From contig USAI01000068.1 of assembly GCA_900552675.1 (NCBI GenBank), positions 1 through 13,290 on the forward strand: a stretch of DNA of 13,290 nucleotides, read 5' to 3'. The notes under the pieces are model-generated. The model saw only the letters and a list, made by a program, of their open reading frames with translations. It was not told where the DNA came from and ran no database searches. Source of the stretch: an uncultured Prevotella sp. GTDB taxonomy: Bacteria; Bacteroidota; Bacteroidia; Bacteroidales; Bacteroidaceae. Both the position numbers and the translations under genes were made by a program. Shown here one piece after another: positions 4,907-13,290 of the stretch (the stretch's first letter is position 1; the number at the start of each line of letters is the position of its first letter).

Positions 4907-7900
4907 TTAATGAGACCGTTGGTTTTTACATAATAATAAAGGTAGGAACATGAACGAACCAACAACAGAGGTTAGTAGACCTGATATCGTGCCAACAGCC
5001 AGCGACAACCAGAAATCATTATCTCCCGCAATAACAAAAGGAATGAACCCTATGATTGTTGATAACACTGTTAGCATTATGGGTGTTACTTTTCTGTTCC
5101 ATGCTTTTATGAAAGACGTGATGGCAGATAATTTTGGTCTTATGCGCCTAATATTGTTATATTCGTTTACGATGTAGATGTTTGAGTTTACGCTGATGCC
5201 AGCAAGTAGCACCAGTGAGGCAAATCCTCCTTCACCGAAGTTTAGTTTCAATGCACCAAAAGCTAAAAAGACACCAATAAACGATAAGGGTATCACCAAT
5301 AAAATGGCAAACGGTTGACGCAAAGAGTTGAATAATATAGATGTAATAAAAAAAACGATGACAATCACGACGCCAAGTAAAAGTATGTTTTTCCATCCGT
5401 CATGTTCTTTTCTAATACTACTATACGTTTTCTGTTTAATGCTGTAGCCCATAACCATCTTGCTTTGCATTTGTTTGATGTCGCGTTCAATTATTTTATA
5501 GCCCATCACCAAATCGCCTATATAGTCGAATTGTATACAAAGTAGATACTCTTGGTCGTTTTTCACGATAGCATCGGCTATCTGGCGTTTTTCAACGCTG
5601 GCTACATCGTTCACCTTAAATACTTTACCATCTACATGTATAGGCAAATTAGTAAATGCCCAGGTGTTGAGTTCTGAGGATGATGGTTTTAGTAAGAGGG
5701 TAACAGCATTGCCCTCAAACAACACAGAAAGGCTTTGCTTGTCGTTGCCGAAACTGTTGCGTAGAGCTGCTACCGCCTTTGTAATAGTAATGCCTTGTTT
5801 GGCTAGTTTGTGTTTGTCAAAATCAAGATACAATTCCTCTTGTTTTTCGTTCCAGGTTTGTCGTGCCGAATTGATAACGACACTTTTTATGCGTGGGTGC
5901 TTAAGTAACATATTACGAAATTCATTGGCATATTTATTTAGCTGGTCGTAGTTATAGCCTCGCAACCACACCTCTATGTCGCCTGCCGACATTCGCGCAT
6001 CGTTTGAAAACTCCATTTGCCCAGGGCCTCCCACTGACCAGCTGCCTCCGCCTATCGTGAGTGCCTCTTTTACAATTTTATGGTGTAGTGACACAGGTAT
6101 GCCTCTATCCACAGCTTCTTTTGAGAAACTGACCCAAATGTTACCATCGTTAGGCCCTGTTATATAGGTATGAAATTGTTGTATGCCTTTCTCTCTTGTG
6201 AGGAAGGCTTCCATGGGTTTTATCATGTTGTTAACTTGCTGAAGTGTGCCTCCCTCACCTATATGCACGTTGATGCCAATGCCTGTTTCTTCTGCTTCTG
6301 TGTTGATGTTTTTCTTGTGCCCTGCATTGTCAACAAAAAAGCGCAATGTGCCTCCAAGTATCTTGTCTACAGTAGAGCGCATTTGCTCACAATAATAACT
6401 GTTTCCCACCGTTTGGTTATATAGCTTTTCCCACCAGTTTGAGGGACAATCAATAGACATGGGCAGAAGAAAAACAGGAAGGCCAAATGTAAGCACTGTC
6501 ACGGTGAACACCGCTTTTTGGTGCCTTAGGCATATAGTTGTTGCTTTAGCATAAACGCGGTTAAATGCCATCACGTTATGTAGGCATTTCTGAACCTGAT
6601 GGTATCTTGATGCATGTTTCTGCACACCCATTTTTTCCATTAAGGCGGGTACAAAGAAGGTGGCTGTAAACAGTGACGACACAAGGTTGATGATGATGGC
6701 CATTGAGAAGTCAACGAGATTTAACTTTAGATCATAGTCAAGAAAAAAGATGATAGACAATGCTCCTATTGACGTCAATGTGGCGGCAAGCATTGGCATG
6801 AACGCCTTGATATTATTACGACTGATAATGTGGTAAGCCATTACGATCACATTGTCAATCATTAAGTTGAGAGATATAGTGATACCAGCAAGTGTGTAGA
6901 AATGTATTTCAATACCTGCAATATAATATATGCCTACTGCTATACAAAGGCTTACAATAAGGCTTGTTAATACCACTATGGCCAACTTTTTGTTGCGTGT
7001 AGATATGAATGTAAATAATATCAGTATTAGCACAGTAAGTGCGCTGCGCGTATAGTTTATCTGTAAATCATGGCTTAACTGACTGCTACTGTCGTTCTCA
7101 AGATGCACTTCAAAGGTATGGGGCAGCGACTTTTCTATCGCTTTCATCATCTTCTTCACTTTCTCGCCTATAATCACCTGATTGGCATCATGTTCGGCTG
7201 TAATGTCTACAAACACAGTCTTCAAACCATTTATCCTTTCCATGTTAACAGGCTCTTCATCATCGTCGGCAATTTTTACAAAACTGTCTATCGAAACCAA
7301 TTGTCCGTTGGCAGTCCTTATCTTTGTTTTACTCAGGTTAAGACTTCTATCACCGTCTGCAGCCATGTTTATACGCATCAGTTTCTTTTTGCCTTCAAAA
7401 TCGCTCACCATTTCCATGCCCAGTGGTTTTACGTATGAACAGTTTGTTATGGCCTCTTGTATATCTTGCATAGTTATGCCTGCTGCTTGCATCTGTCGGC
7501 TGTCGCATACGGCTGTCATCACCCGTTCTGCGGTTTCGTTTTGTTTTACTGTTTTGATGCCGTTTATTTGTCCTAACTCCGATATTATTTTGTCGTCAAC
7601 CACATGTTGCATATCAACAATTGATGTGTCAGCACATATTGCATAACGTAGAAAGGGGGACGATGCCAACTTGTCTGACTGCTGTACCATGATGCGTGGA
7701 TAGCTAATGCCTGTTGGCAATCTGTCCCAAACCTGTCTTATGGCTGTAGCAGCCTGAAGACGTGCAGTGGCCATGTTAGTTCCGTGTATGAAACCCAGCG
7801 TCACAATTCCGCTACCTGTGTTTGATACAGAGTTTACATACTTAATTCCCTCAATGCGCGATAGCACTTGTTCTATTTTGCTTGTAGCTTCGTCTTCTAC

Positions 7901-8068
7901 AACGCGTGGCGACATGTTGCCCATATTAAAAGAAACGGTTATTTCAAGCAAGTCGTTTTCAGGAACTTGCTTAACCGTAAGTTTTGGCAAAAGGGCTATG
8001 CCTATAAGTGAGAAACAAACAAATGTTACTATTAGTGTGAAGGCCGAATACTTTTGTAATTGGTTCAT
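4907..8068 (-). CDS. RND efflux permease 2 (divergent Bacteroidota subfamily)
   Basis: 1053 residues, a normal length for an RND inner-membrane proton/drug antiporter. Layout: TM1 at about 8-28, first periplasmic porter region about 30-335, TM2-6 about 338-475, TM7 about 518-537, second porter region about 540-890, TM8-12 about 893-1047. The N-terminal stretch SPRVVEDEATSKIEQVLSRIEGI (53-75) and WEKLYNQTVGNSYY...LGGTLRF (546-577) are typical of a Bacteroidota RND subfamily distinct from AcrB. The TM4 proton-relay aspartate is present (LMIDNVIV, D405), with Asn in place of the second Asp of AcrB. The Glu that usually follows (VVEN in AcrB) is replaced by MAYH. In TM10 the AcrB lysine position is Asn (ISVNSNIYIV, N961). 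It is the last gene of the efflux operon, 25 nt behind the TolC gene. The substrate cannot be read from sequence. Confidence 0.9.
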   Translation of the reverse strand: MNQLQKYSAFTLIVTFVCFSLIGIALLPKLTVKQVPENDLLEITVSFNMGNMSPRVVEDEATSKIEQVLSRIEGIKYVNSVSNTGSGIVTLGFIHGTNMATARLQAATAIRQVWDRLPTGISYPRIMVQQSDKLASSPFLRYAICADTSIVDMQHVVDDKIISELGQINGIKTVKQNETAERVMTAVCDSRQMQAAGITMQDIQEAITNCSYVKPLGMEMVSDFEGKKKLMRINMAADGDRSLNLSKTKIRTANGQLVSIDSFVKIADDDEEPVNMERINGLKTVFVDITAEHDANQVIIGEKVKKMMKAIEKSLPHTFEVHLENDSSSQLSHDLQINYTRSALTVLILILFTFISTRNKKLAIVVLTSLIVSLCIAVGIYYIAGIEIHFYTLAGITISLNLMIDNVIVMAYHIISRNNIKAFMPMLAATLTSIGALSIIFFLDYDLKLNLVDFSMAIIINLVSSLFTATFFVPALMEKMGVQKHASRYHQVQKCLHNVMAFNRVYAKATTICLRHQKAVFTVTVLTFGLPVFLLPMSIDCPSNWWEKLYNQTVGNSYYCEQMRSTVDKILGGTLRFFVDNAGHKKNINTEAEETGIGINVHIGEGGTLQQVNNMIKPMEAFLTREKGIQQFHTYITGPNDGNIWVSFSKEAVDRGIPVSLHHKIVKEALTIGGGSWSVGGPGQMEFSNDARMSAGDIEVWLRGYNYDQLNKYANEFRNMLLKHPRIKSVVINSARQTWNEKQEELYLDFDKHKLAKQGITITKAVAALRNSFGNDKQSLSVLFEGNAVTLLLKPSSSELNTWAFTNLPIHVDGKVFKVNDVASVEKRQIADAIVKNDQEYLLCIQFDYIGDLVMGYKIIERDIKQMQSKMVMGYSIKQKTYSSIRKEHDGWKNILLLGVVIVIVFFITSILFNSLRQPFAILLVIPLSFIGVFLAFGALKLNFGEGGFASLVLLAGISVNSNIYIVNEYNNIRRIRPKLSAITSFIKAWNRKVTPIMLTVLSTIIGFIPFVIAGDNDFWLSLAVGTISGLLTSVVGSFMFLPLLLCKNQRSH

Positions 8069-8093
8069 CGTTTATAATATTTAGATGAAGATA

Positions 8094-9581
8094 CTAAAAG
8101 TTGAATTGGTCATACAGTGAAATATTATGCTCAAAGTTGTAAAGCGTAAGGCTCTGTATGTGGTAATAAACCGTCCAGTAGTTGCGAAGGGCAGTGATAT
8201 AGTTGCGTTGGGCATCGTCTTGTCTACTACGGGCCAGTAGCAAACTGTTTACATCGGTTTTGCCTATCATAAATCTACGCTGTATTTGCTGATAAGCCAC
8301 TGACGCAATATCTCGTGCTTCATGAGCAGCTTTTATCAGCTTGCCTTGTATGTTAAAGTCGTTTACGGCAAGCACGATATCTTCTTTCATCTTTAAATCG
8401 TCTTGTTCTATCTCGGTCAAAGTTAGGGCTAAGTCGCTTTTCGCTTTGTTTACCTTCCCTTTTCTGATGCCCCAGTCTATAAGGGGTATTGATACCGATA
8501 CCGACACCAGTTCTTGATGAAGCGGTTTTTTGTAGGCATCTGAAAAATTGTCGGCTACCTGATTGAAACCTATACTTGCATCAATTTGTGCGTTGAAAGC
8601 TGACGAACGTTTGGTATATTGCAAGTTTTGTTCCGACTGTAACCTACGTTGGCGCAATTCGGCGTATTTGGGGTTGTAGAGATGTGCCATTTCTATCGCT
8701 TTGCTTACATCTATTTGTGTAAGTATGGGTTCATGTGGCATCTCGGCCACAATGCTGGTTGTCTTTTCCATACGTAAGTAGATGGCCAACTGTGACATAG
8801 CGCGCTTGAGTGTTGTGCGTGCATTTTCTAAGGTGTTACCGGCGTTTAATGCGTCAAGTTTTAGTGTAAGTAAATCGGCTTGGGTAATTGATGCAATCTT
8901 GAATCTTTGACTACCCACAGTGAAAAGCGAATCGGCTATCGTTTTGCTATTCTTCGCCATCTCATATTCTTTTTGAGCAAGAGCAAGGCTGAAAAACAAA
9001 CTTGTTACCTCTTCTGATACTCTACTTATGTTATATACCAACTGCTTTCGGCTTTTCTCATATTTAAGAGGTTCAATTTGTTTATCCCATTTAAATGGGT
9101 TGTAGCCAATGAGCGTTTGGTTATAGCCAATTCTTATGGGGACACTTGAGTACTGGGTAGAGCGTGAGTTGCCAAAATTGCGCATGTAGTCAAGGCTTGA
9201 GTTGATATAGAATGTACCTCCTGTGAGAGGTAACTTTTGGGTGATACTCAAGCCACCGCCTGTGCTTAACATTTGTTGCTGTCTATATACATCTTGGTCT
9301 TCGCCCGAGTCGTATCGGTTGGTGATGTACCGATAATAGGTCATTGGCGTAAGTTTCAGTGTGAGCTGTGGCAGTTGTTGGGCTTTATATGCTACATACG
9401 TCCAGTAGCTTGACATATATTCATTGCGATATTGTGCCACGGCTTTTGATGAGGCGTTGGCTATATCCAGCGCTTTCTGCAGTGACATAACTTCTTTTGG
9501 TTGCTGTGCTCTCAATGGCATTGCATATAATGCTATGAGCATGGCAAATGTGTATGTAATTATTTTCTTTTTCATTTTCAT
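8094..9581 (-). CDS. TolC family outer-membrane efflux channel
   Basis: 495 residues with an N-terminal type I signal peptide (MKMKKKIITYTFAMLIALYAMPLRA, then QQ) and no lipobox cysteine, so probably not a lipoprotein. The mature part has the two-fold layout of TolC-like channels: the opening VMSLQKALDIANASSKAV (31-48), a beta-strand segment SVPIRIGYNQTLIGYNPFKW (146-165), then long amphipathic helices rich in Gln, Lys and Ala, and a second repeat with SVSIPLIDWG. It would form the trimeric channel that lets the RND pump discharge outside. The start codon ATG 9581-9579 directly follows the TAA of the upstream RND gene (9584-9582) with no gap, which implies translational coupling. A second ATG at 9575 is equally compatible with the signal peptide. 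Confidence 0.92.
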   Translation of the reverse strand: MKMKKKIITYTFAMLIALYAMPLRAQQPKEVMSLQKALDIANASSKAVAQYRNEYMSSYWTYVAYKAQQLPQLTLKLTPMTYYRYITNRYDSGEDQDVYRQQQMLSTGGGLSITQKLPLTGGTFYINSSLDYMRNFGNSRSTQYSSVPIRIGYNQTLIGYNPFKWDKQIEPLKYEKSRKQLVYNISRVSEEVTSLFFSLALAQKEYEMAKNSKTIADSLFTVGSQRFKIASITQADLLTLKLDALNAGNTLENARTTLKRAMSQLAIYLRMEKTTSIVAEMPHEPILTQIDVSKAIEMAHLYNPKYAELRQRRLQSEQNLQYTKRSSAFNAQIDASIGFNQVADNFSDAYKKPLHQELVSVSVSIPLIDWGIRKGKVNKAKSDLALTLTEIEQDDLKMKEDIVLAVNDFNIQGKLIKAAHEARDIASVAYQQIQRRFMIGKTDVNSLLLARSRQDDAQRNYITALRNYWTVYYHIQSLTLYNFEHNISLYDQFNF

Positions 9582-12500
9582 TTACTTGCTTTTTATAAAG
9601 GTGCAATATATAAGGGGTATGATAAACAGGCTTACCAATGTGCCAAAAAAGATGGCTGATGTCATGGCCACGGCAAGTGAACGCTGCAGTTCTGACCCTA
9701 AGTCTGATGATAGGAAAAAAGGTATCATACCTGTAATGGTCGTAAGCGAGGTCATAATGATGGCACGCAGACGTCGGTGTCCTGCTTCATGCACTGCTAC
9801 AGTAAGATTCATTCCCTCGGCGCGTAACGTGTTTATGGCATCAATTTTTAGTATCGAGTCGTTCACAACAATGCCGCAAGAAGCAATGATGCCTATGGCT
9901 GACATAATGTTGAGCGAATAGCCACAAACCCATAATGTGGCCAGTGCCAGAGAGGTGTCTATTGGTATTTCAAGTAGCACAATTAATGGCTGTTTGAAAC
10001 TTTCAAACTGTGCGCAAAGTATAAAATACATGAGTAGCAGTGACACGAAGAAAATGAAAATCAGTTGGCGTATTGTTTCCTTGCTTGTAAAATATTTGCC
10101 CGAGAAGTCAATGTTCCATCCGTCGTGCTTGTTGCCAGAAAATTCGCGCTTGAGATTGTCTATTAAGGCAGGCTTGTCGTTAACGTTGTCAAAGATATAA
10201 GGAATGTATATATCGTGTTTACCTGCCACAATCGTTTTGAAGCCTTCGGTGCTGCTCGTACTGATAAATTCTGAAACGGGCACCATAGCGGCCTCTCCAT
10301 TTACACTTTTGATGGGCACCATAGCTTTTGCTAAATAGTTGTTTATAGTGCCACCATCACCAGCAATTAGTACAGGCATGTTCTCGCGGGCCGATTTAAG
10401 ATTGGTGGCCTCAGCATCTTGAAACACTTGTTGAAAACTGTTTGATAAATCGTTTATGCTAAGGCCGTAGACCATTGCTTTCTGTGTGTTGACATTGATT
10501 GTAATTTGTTGTTGTTTGGCAATGGTTACTGGCGATAACCCCGTACAACTTGTTATGGATTTGTTTAATTGCTGTACGTCATTTATTGTTATTGCTTGTT
10601 GTAAGTTGTCGGGGCTTACCTCGGCCACGATGTCTGGTTCTGACAAAGAAAACACTTTGTTGAAGATGTTGTCGGGCGTTTCAAATGTGATTTGTGCTTC
10701 AGGCCACTTACTTTTTATATATTTTTGTATGCTTGTTTGGGCTTTATGCATCTGTTCGCGACTATCGGTTGTCAGATATACAAACGACTCGTTAGGTGAC
10801 ATCATTGAGTGGTCGTTTAGCATATAACCTTGATGACCAATTTCTGCCACATATTCTTTAACCGCTGTGCCTGCTGCTTTGATGCTCGCTTGGGTTCGTG
10901 CGGTGTTTTCTGTTGTCTCAATGCTTTCGTTCCAGTCTATTTTTATGGTTGTATCATTCTGCTCAAGCTTAGGAAACAGTTCTTTGGGTATACAGGTAAA
11001 TAATAGGGCGCATAGTGGTAATGTGGCTATCACAAAACATAGCCATATTTTCTTGTGTTTAAACACACTGTTTATGCCATTATTGTATGTCTTTAACATC
11101 CATCCGCTCAGTTTGCTGTTTGTGTTGCTGTTCCATTTGCGGTTTAATAGTTTGGTTTGCGATACTAATAAATATACCACTGGCAGTAAGAATATAGCTA
11201 CAATATATGAACTGAGTAGGCCAAAAGTTATTGAATAAGCTTCATCAGAGAATAACGCTCCTGAAATATCGCTTATGAAGATTAAGGGTACAAACACCAC
11301 AACTGAGGTAAGCGACGAACTGAGCATTGGTGTTATCATCTCGGCAGTACCGCGAGCACATGAGGCTATAAGTGTTTCACCGCGTTCGCAATGTTGCGAG
11401 ATGTTTTCTGTCACAATTAATGCGTTGTCTATCATCATGCCTACTACGAGCACCATGCCCGACAACGAAATGGTGTTGAGCGAGATATTGAATATGAAAA
11501 AGAACAGAAACGTAAGTATCATGGCCTCAATCATGCATATAGCTACAATAACAGGAGCTTTTATGTCGCCCATGAATAGTAGCGCTGCAACAAACATTAA
11601 AATAAAGGCCAGTACAAAGTTTTGACTGAGCGAGGAAATGGTGTAATCAAGTAGTTCGGTTTGGTTCCTGTTTACAGTAAAGTCTATCTCTGGATAGGCT
11701 TTCGAAAAGGTTTCAAGAGTCTGTTTCACTTTTGATTTCAGGGCATCCATGTTAGAACTGCCACGCTTTATGACGGCCAGCGATATGGCCCTCTTCCCAT
11801 TCAACAGTACCTTACCCATTGTTGTTGAGGCGGTGATTCTTACATCGCAGAAATCTTGAATCTGATACATACGTCCATTTTTGTTTAGAAATATATTGCG
11901 TACGTCATCTGTAGTTCTTATGATGCTTCCTATATGTAGGTCGTATTCGTAATATCCGTCATGCACTGTCATTGTTCCTGGGTTAACATTGCTATTAACC
12001 AGTGCGTTGCGCAAATCGGCATCAGTTACCCCTGCTTGTTCCATCTTGCTGCGGTCGGGTTTCAGCATGATTGTCTTTTGTGGCACCCCTGTCATGTCGG
12101 TCATTGCTACTTCTGGCAACTGCTCAATTCGTCGCTGCACTACATGCCGAGCAACATCACACATTTGTAAAAAGTGTGCCTCTGATGTATCCTTTAGCGT
12201 CATGTTGACATATAGTACGGGTATGTCAGTGGCGTTTGCTTTTACGGCTTTGGGTCGTAATACGTTTTTAGGCAGTAAGCCTGATACGGCATCAATCTTT
12301 TCGTTCACTTCAATAAATGCCAGATTGATGTCTGTTTCATAATCAAATTTTAGTTTGATATTGCTTATGCCATCTTGCGATTGGCTTTTTATCTCTTTTA
12401 ACCCTCCTACTTGCATCAGCTGACGGCGCAATGGTTTGGCGACGCCGTTGTCTATTTGTTGGGCAGACAGTTCTGGGGCTGTGGCTTGCACATTAATTTC

Positions 12501-12623
12501 AGGTATTGGTATAGAGGGTAGAAGTGATACAGGTAACTGATTGAATGTGGCAAAACCCAATAGCATGATAGCCACAAATGTCATGGTTACAGCAATAGGT
12601 CTTTGCAGAAGATATTTTACCAT
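9582..12623 (-). CDS. RND efflux permease 1 (AcrB/HAE1-like)
   Basis: 1013 residues. It starts MVKYLLQRPIAVTMTF, the canonical RND opening with the RP pair before TM1, then PVSLLPSIPIPEINVQATAP (31-50). Segments: TM1 about 10-29, porter region 30-330, TM2-6 about 335-488, TM7 about 525-545, second porter region 547-850, TM8-12 about 853-1010. The TM4 relay reads GMMIDNALIVTEN (395-407): D399 is the conserved proton-binding Asp, the next residue is Asn rather than a second Asp, and the following Glu is kept. TM10 reads GIVVNDSILKID (917-928), with Asn921 where AcrB has Lys; Asn is common here in Bacteroidota members. It should be the main proton-driven pump of the operon, lying 25 nt after the adaptor stop and abutting the TolC gene. 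Expected substrates are toxic amphiphiles or drugs, but the sequence does not say which. Confidence 0.93.
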   Translation of the reverse strand: MVKYLLQRPIAVTMTFVAIMLLGFATFNQLPVSLLPSIPIPEINVQATAPELSAQQIDNGVAKPLRRQLMQVGGLKEIKSQSQDGISNIKLKFDYETDINLAFIEVNEKIDAVSGLLPKNVLRPKAVKANATDIPVLYVNMTLKDTSEAHFLQMCDVARHVVQRRIEQLPEVAMTDMTGVPQKTIMLKPDRSKMEQAGVTDADLRNALVNSNVNPGTMTVHDGYYEYDLHIGSIIRTTDDVRNIFLNKNGRMYQIQDFCDVRITASTTMGKVLLNGKRAISLAVIKRGSSNMDALKSKVKQTLETFSKAYPEIDFTVNRNQTELLDYTISSLSQNFVLAFILMFVAALLFMGDIKAPVIVAICMIEAMILTFLFFFIFNISLNTISLSGMVLVVGMMIDNALIVTENISQHCERGETLIASCARGTAEMITPMLSSSLTSVVVFVPLIFISDISGALFSDEAYSITFGLLSSYIVAIFLLPVVYLLVSQTKLLNRKWNSNTNSKLSGWMLKTYNNGINSVFKHKKIWLCFVIATLPLCALLFTCIPKELFPKLEQNDTTIKIDWNESIETTENTARTQASIKAAGTAVKEYVAEIGHQGYMLNDHSMMSPNESFVYLTTDSREQMHKAQTSIQKYIKSKWPEAQITFETPDNIFNKVFSLSEPDIVAEVSPDNLQQAITINDVQQLNKSITSCTGLSPVTIAKQQQITINVNTQKAMVYGLSINDLSNSFQQVFQDAEATNLKSARENMPVLIAGDGGTINNYLAKAMVPIKSVNGEAAMVPVSEFISTSSTEGFKTIVAGKHDIYIPYIFDNVNDKPALIDNLKREFSGNKHDGWNIDFSGKYFTSKETIRQLIFIFFVSLLLMYFILCAQFESFKQPLIVLLEIPIDTSLALATLWVCGYSLNIMSAIGIIASCGIVVNDSILKIDAINTLRAEGMNLTVAVHEAGHRRLRAIIMTSLTTITGMIPFFLSSDLGSELQRSLAVAMTSAIFFGTLVSLFIIPLIYCTFIKSK

Positions 12624-12648
12624 GTTCCTATTTCTATTTCAAGATTTC

Positions 12649-13290
12649 TTAATTGTGTATTTTTACTTCTGTGCCATGTGATAGGTTCTGATTGTTGCTC
12701 ACAATTATCTCCATGCCTTGCTCTAATCCCTTGGTCACTACACATTCGTTCATGTTTTCTGCTCCTGTTTGTACGTAGTGCCAAACAGCCTTGCCATTGT
12801 CTACTGTGAATACTACTAAACGGTTTGAACGGTGAACCAATGCTGTTTTAGGTACCACAATTTGCGACTTGAATACTCGATGCACACTTACACCCACATT
12901 CATGCCGCTTAATAAGTAATCGCAGTGGCTTACCCTTGCTGTTACCTTTATCATACCATTCTCGTCAACAAGAGGGTTTATGGCTGTTACAGTTCCGTTC
13001 ACAGCTTTTTGTCTTGGATCTATGGGGGTTATGACGACACGTTCGCCTGTGTGCACCATCTGAAGTTCGTTTTCCAATACGGTAAACTCTACATCCATAT
13101 TTGTCGTATTAATGATTCTGCACAATGGGGTAGATGTAGAAATATTGTGTGCCTTACTTGTCACATTGGCCACTACACCAGCAAATGGAGAACGCAAACG
13201 GGTATTGGCTATATCATATTTTGTCTTCTCTATGAATAAAACCTATTATAGAAGCTAATAGCATGCTGAAGATAGAGTCGGACAGAGGCA
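12649..13290 (-). CDS. RND periplasmic adaptor (MFP/HlyD type), partial, frame broken near 13235
   Basis: The last 192 or so codons of an AcrA/HlyD-like membrane fusion protein. The frame ending at the TAA at 12649-12651 reads back through KTKYDIANTRLRSPFAGVVANV, the end of the helical hairpin and second half of the lipoyl domain, then the beta-barrel and membrane-proximal domains ending GTEVKIHN. Reading upstream, this frame meets TAG and TAA at about 13240-13248. The neighbouring frame, open from the window edge, reads ASVRLYLQHAISFYNRFYS and stops at a TAG (13232-13230). Its LYLQHAIS looks like the hairpin segment that normally precedes YDIANTRLRSPF, so one base appears to be missing around 13230-13242, next to an AAAA run (13238-13241). 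A TTG at 13197 could be called as a start, but it sits inside the conserved lipoyl motif and is not a believable one. It is either a pseudogene or a sequencing error. The adaptor is the first visible gene of the efflux operon. Confidence 0.78.

Noticed and set aside
7182..7646. 154-codon plus-strand frame opposite RND permease 2
   Set aside because: Antisense shadow of the permease; Ser/Ile/Cys-rich with no family likeness.
9424..9921. 165-codon plus-strand frame across the TolC/RND1 junction
   Set aside because: It covers the end of one confident gene and the start of another on the opposite strand and has no motif.
12649..13197. Complete short adaptor starting at TTG 13197
   Set aside because: The TTG encodes Leu inside the conserved TRLRSPFAG lipoyl motif; adaptor sequence continues upstream, so this is a fragment and not a natural start.
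13228..13245. Programmed ribosomal frameshift in the adaptor gene
   Set aside because: The needed shift falls at G-TTT-TAT, where re-pairing in the -1 frame is poor, and I see no obvious downstream stem; a lost base is simpler.

Overview
The window looks like a piece of a Bacteroidota chromosome, most probably Prevotella or a close relative. The evidence is the promoter style (TTTG, about 20 bp, TAnnTTTG), the lack of strong Shine-Dalgarno sites, a secreted M6 protease with the short GIYLVNG-type C-terminal tail common in this group, a Bacteroidota-type RND permease, and a single-chain L-serine dehydratase. The genus is an inference from protein style, not from a search.

Layout, left to right. 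(1) 1-273, minus: 5' part of a small DUF4160-family gene that runs off the left edge. (2) 274-544: an AT-rich divergent promoter region with one good promoter facing each way; the rightward one ends almost on the next start codon. (3) 545-1321, plus: an EFR1-type flavodoxin/ferredoxin fusion. (4) 1401-3218, plus: a secreted M6-family zinc metalloprotease. (5) 3219-3587: a repeat-rich convergent intergenic region with four 22-bp tandem units that fold into hairpins, an 18-bp perfect stem-loop that probably terminates transcription both ways, and an 8-bp tandem repeat. (6) 3588-4796, minus: sdaA, L-serine ammonia-lyase. (7) 4907-13290, minus: a tripartite efflux operon transcribed as periplasmic adaptor (5' end missing, frame broken near 13235), RND permease 1, TolC-family outer-membrane channel, RND permease 2, with gaps of 25, 0 and 25 nt.

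The efflux genes should work together. The adaptor bridges an inner-membrane RND pump to the TolC-like channel, and the two RND subunits come from clearly different subfamilies, so the operon encodes either a mixed pump or two pumps sharing adaptor and channel. The other genes have no obvious functional link to it.

Genes on the left (EFR1, M6, sdaA) are much richer in GC than the efflux operon: sampled 60-base rows give 58-60% (rows 841, 2761) against 32-37% (rows 5041, 10681), with the change near 4.8-4.9 kb. I found no tRNA, rRNA, CRISPR array, transposase or recognisable defence system. The least explained material is the repeat-rich region at 3283-3552 and the broken adaptor gene at the right edge.
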